A DNA stretch of 6,097 nt, from NCBI GenBank assembly GCA_018830925.1, contig JAHJRK010000087.1, forward strand, positions 1 through 6,097. The letters run 5' to 3'. Source of the DNA: Pseudomonadota bacterium. GTDB lineage: Bacteria; Desulfobacterota; Desulfobacteria; Desulfobacterales; RPRI01. Positions within the stretch are counted from its first letter, which is position 1. Each line of letters begins with the position of its first letter. A model generated the notes under the pieces. It searched no databases and was not told the DNA's origin. It saw only the letters and a program-made list of their open reading frames with translations. Of the stretch, positions 5,178 through 6,097 are shown one piece after another. The position numbers were made by a program, and so were the translations under genes.

Positions 5178-5702
5178 TCAAACATGCCCGCTTTGCTCGA
5201 AAACATGCGGGTTAACCCCCCCGCTCCAAGTATTATATGCTCGGTTAATAAGCACAAGAAAAAACGGGCCGGTAAGAAAAGCCCATAAGATCTGCCCTAA
5301 TGCGTTTTCAGGTATGTTTCCCGGGAGTTGCGAATCTGGATTAAACACAACAAATGAGGCTATGAAAACAAGATTTTCAAACAGTACCCCTGATGCAACA
5401 GCAAAAACCAGGAACAGTTTGTTTCTGACATGGAAATATACCGAACTCCATCTGATAGCTGCGTACAGCCACAAATAAACGGTCATATATAAACCGAAAG
5501 GTCCGTTGTATAGATTATCCATTGTAATACCGAGAAAGAGAATTACCGGAATGCTCTCCCGCAAATTCCGGTAAAGCCCCAGATATATTACGATAACAAT
5601 GAAAAGATCATAAAATCCACTTAATACGCGGAAATGATGTATAATCGTAGTCTGAATCAGTATTAAAACAAGATATGTGAATGTGTAGAAAAGATACTTC
5701 AT
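5178..5702 (-). CDS. mreD: Rod shape-determining membrane protein MreD
   Basis: MreD is an integral inner-membrane component of the elongasome. The 174-residue protein is strongly hydrophobic with about five or six membrane segments (around 5-22, 30-45, 50-62, 72-85, 97-120, 137-155). The conserved family pattern is visible: FYDLFIVIVIYLGLYR (30-45) and the GITMDNLYNGPFGLY stretch (58-72) with Asp62. The ATG overlaps the mreC stop as ATGA, so translation is coupled; the ribosome site is weak. The last 14 or so residues are hydrophilic and follow a run of seven G (5222-5216 on the coding strand). They are encoded by DNA rich in short repeats, so this tail may not be conserved. Sequence similarity within MreD is low, so the call relies on topology, motif and position. 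Confidence 0.93.
   Translation of the reverse strand: MKYLFYTFTYLVLILIQTTIIHHFRVLSGFYDLFIVIVIYLGLYRNLRESIPVILFLGITMDNLYNGPFGLYMTVYLWLYAAIRWSSVYFHVRNKLFLVFAVASGVLFENLVFIASFVVFNPDSQLPGNIPENALGQILWAFLTGPFFLVLINRAYNTWSGGVNPHVFEQSGHV
5187..5211. repeat. Short inverted and direct repeats at the 3' end of mreD
   Basis: CCCGC (5187-5191) and GCGGG (5207-5211) pair across a 15-base loop. The word AAACATGC occurs at 5180-5187 and 5201-5208. TTTGCTCG and TTAACCC within or next to it recall words of the 57-base repeat at 3003-3058. This may be a decayed fragment of the same repeat family overlapping the end of mreD. The match is short and uncertain. Confidence 0.3.
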
Positions 5703-6097
5703 TTATCGTCTGAGTAATTCCGGTTTGAAGGATTCAACAATATAAAAACTTCCTCCAGCTTTTCAAAATCAACAAAGGGCATAACACTTACTTCCTGGAA
5801 CAGGCCTGAATTCCCCTCAGCTTTCTCTGTAACGTATCCGATACGCAACCCTTTGGGGAATACTCCATCCAGTCCTGAAGCAATAACCGAATCGCCCATC
5901 TCAATATCATGCCGCCTCAAGACATATTTAAATGTGCATTGATCCGAAGATATGCCCTTAATGATTCCGCGGGCTCTGTTTCGCTGGACAAGCGCGTCAA
6001 CCGCGCTGTTTTGATCAATAATCAACAGGATTTTGGAATAACGCTCTGAACTGTCAATTACCTGACCGACAACACCTTCAGGAATAATAACAGGGAG
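5699..6097 (-). CDS. mreC: Rod shape-determining protein MreC, C-terminal part
   Basis: This is the last 132 residues of MreC, cut by the right edge; the frame is open from position 6097. MreC is a bitopic periplasmic scaffold that activates PBP2-RodA. The visible part is the C-terminal beta-barrel domain. It contains IPEGVVGQVI, then LLIIDQNSAVDALVQR, RARGIIKG, the conserved block YVLRRHDIEMGDSVIASGLDG followed by VFPKGLRIGYV, and the late VDFEKLEEVFIL. These are classical MreC family signatures. The N-terminal anchor and coiled coil are missing only because of the window edge. The apparent TTG start at 6025 is internal. The stop overlaps the mreD start by four bases (ATGA). Confidence 0.95.
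   Translation of the reverse strand, partial: LPVIIPEGVVGQVIDSSERYSKILLIIDQNSAVDALVQRNRARGIIKGISSDQCTFKYVLRRHDIEMGDSVIASGLDGVFPKGLRIGYVTEKAEGNSGLFQEVSVMPFVDFEKLEEVFILLNPSNRNYSDDK

Overview
All eight supported genes lie on the minus strand, so the window reads right to left as a run of housekeeping genes: mreC (3' part) - mreD - mrdA (PBP2) - rodA, then atpF' - atpF - atpH - atpA (5' end). The content points to a Gram-negative rod, most likely a member of the Desulfobacterota (former Deltaproteobacteria). The reasons are the paired b' and b subunits of the ATP synthase stator, a b subunit with an extra N-terminal signal-like segment and Gly-rich linker, atpA-side genes without the a and c subunits directly upstream, and moderate GC content. 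The finer placement (Desulfobacterales-like) is inference.

Positions 6097-5178 hold mreC and mreD, joined by an ATGA overlap. They are followed by a 171-base spacer, mrdA (5006-3126), a 145-base spacer and rodA (2980-1877). Together these genes encode most of the elongasome. MreC and MreD are the membrane and periplasmic regulators, RodA is the SEDS glycan polymerase and PBP2 is its transpeptidase partner. All catalytic signatures are intact. mreB is expected beyond the right edge.

A 167-base spacer (1876-1710) carries a good sigma70-type promoter with an AT-rich upstream region. It drives atpF', atpF, atpH and atpA, which encode the peripheral stalk and the alpha subunit. The three junctions between these four genes are all one-base stop/start overlaps, a strong sign of translational coupling. 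No convincing terminator separates rodA from the atp promoter, so readthrough from the mre/mrd genes is possible.

The least ordinary DNA is in the two spacers flanking mrdA. They carry oppositely oriented copies of one roughly 57-base repeat (44 of 57 aligned columns identical). Each copy has the same internal layout: two about 11-base direct repeats, 34 bases apart, around a small hairpin. Next to them are other palindromes, including a 40-base hairpin with a 13-bp perfect stem. These look like dispersed intergenic repeat elements of the host genome. I see no new protein system, no RNA gene, no CRISPR array, no transposase and no clear horizontally acquired gene.
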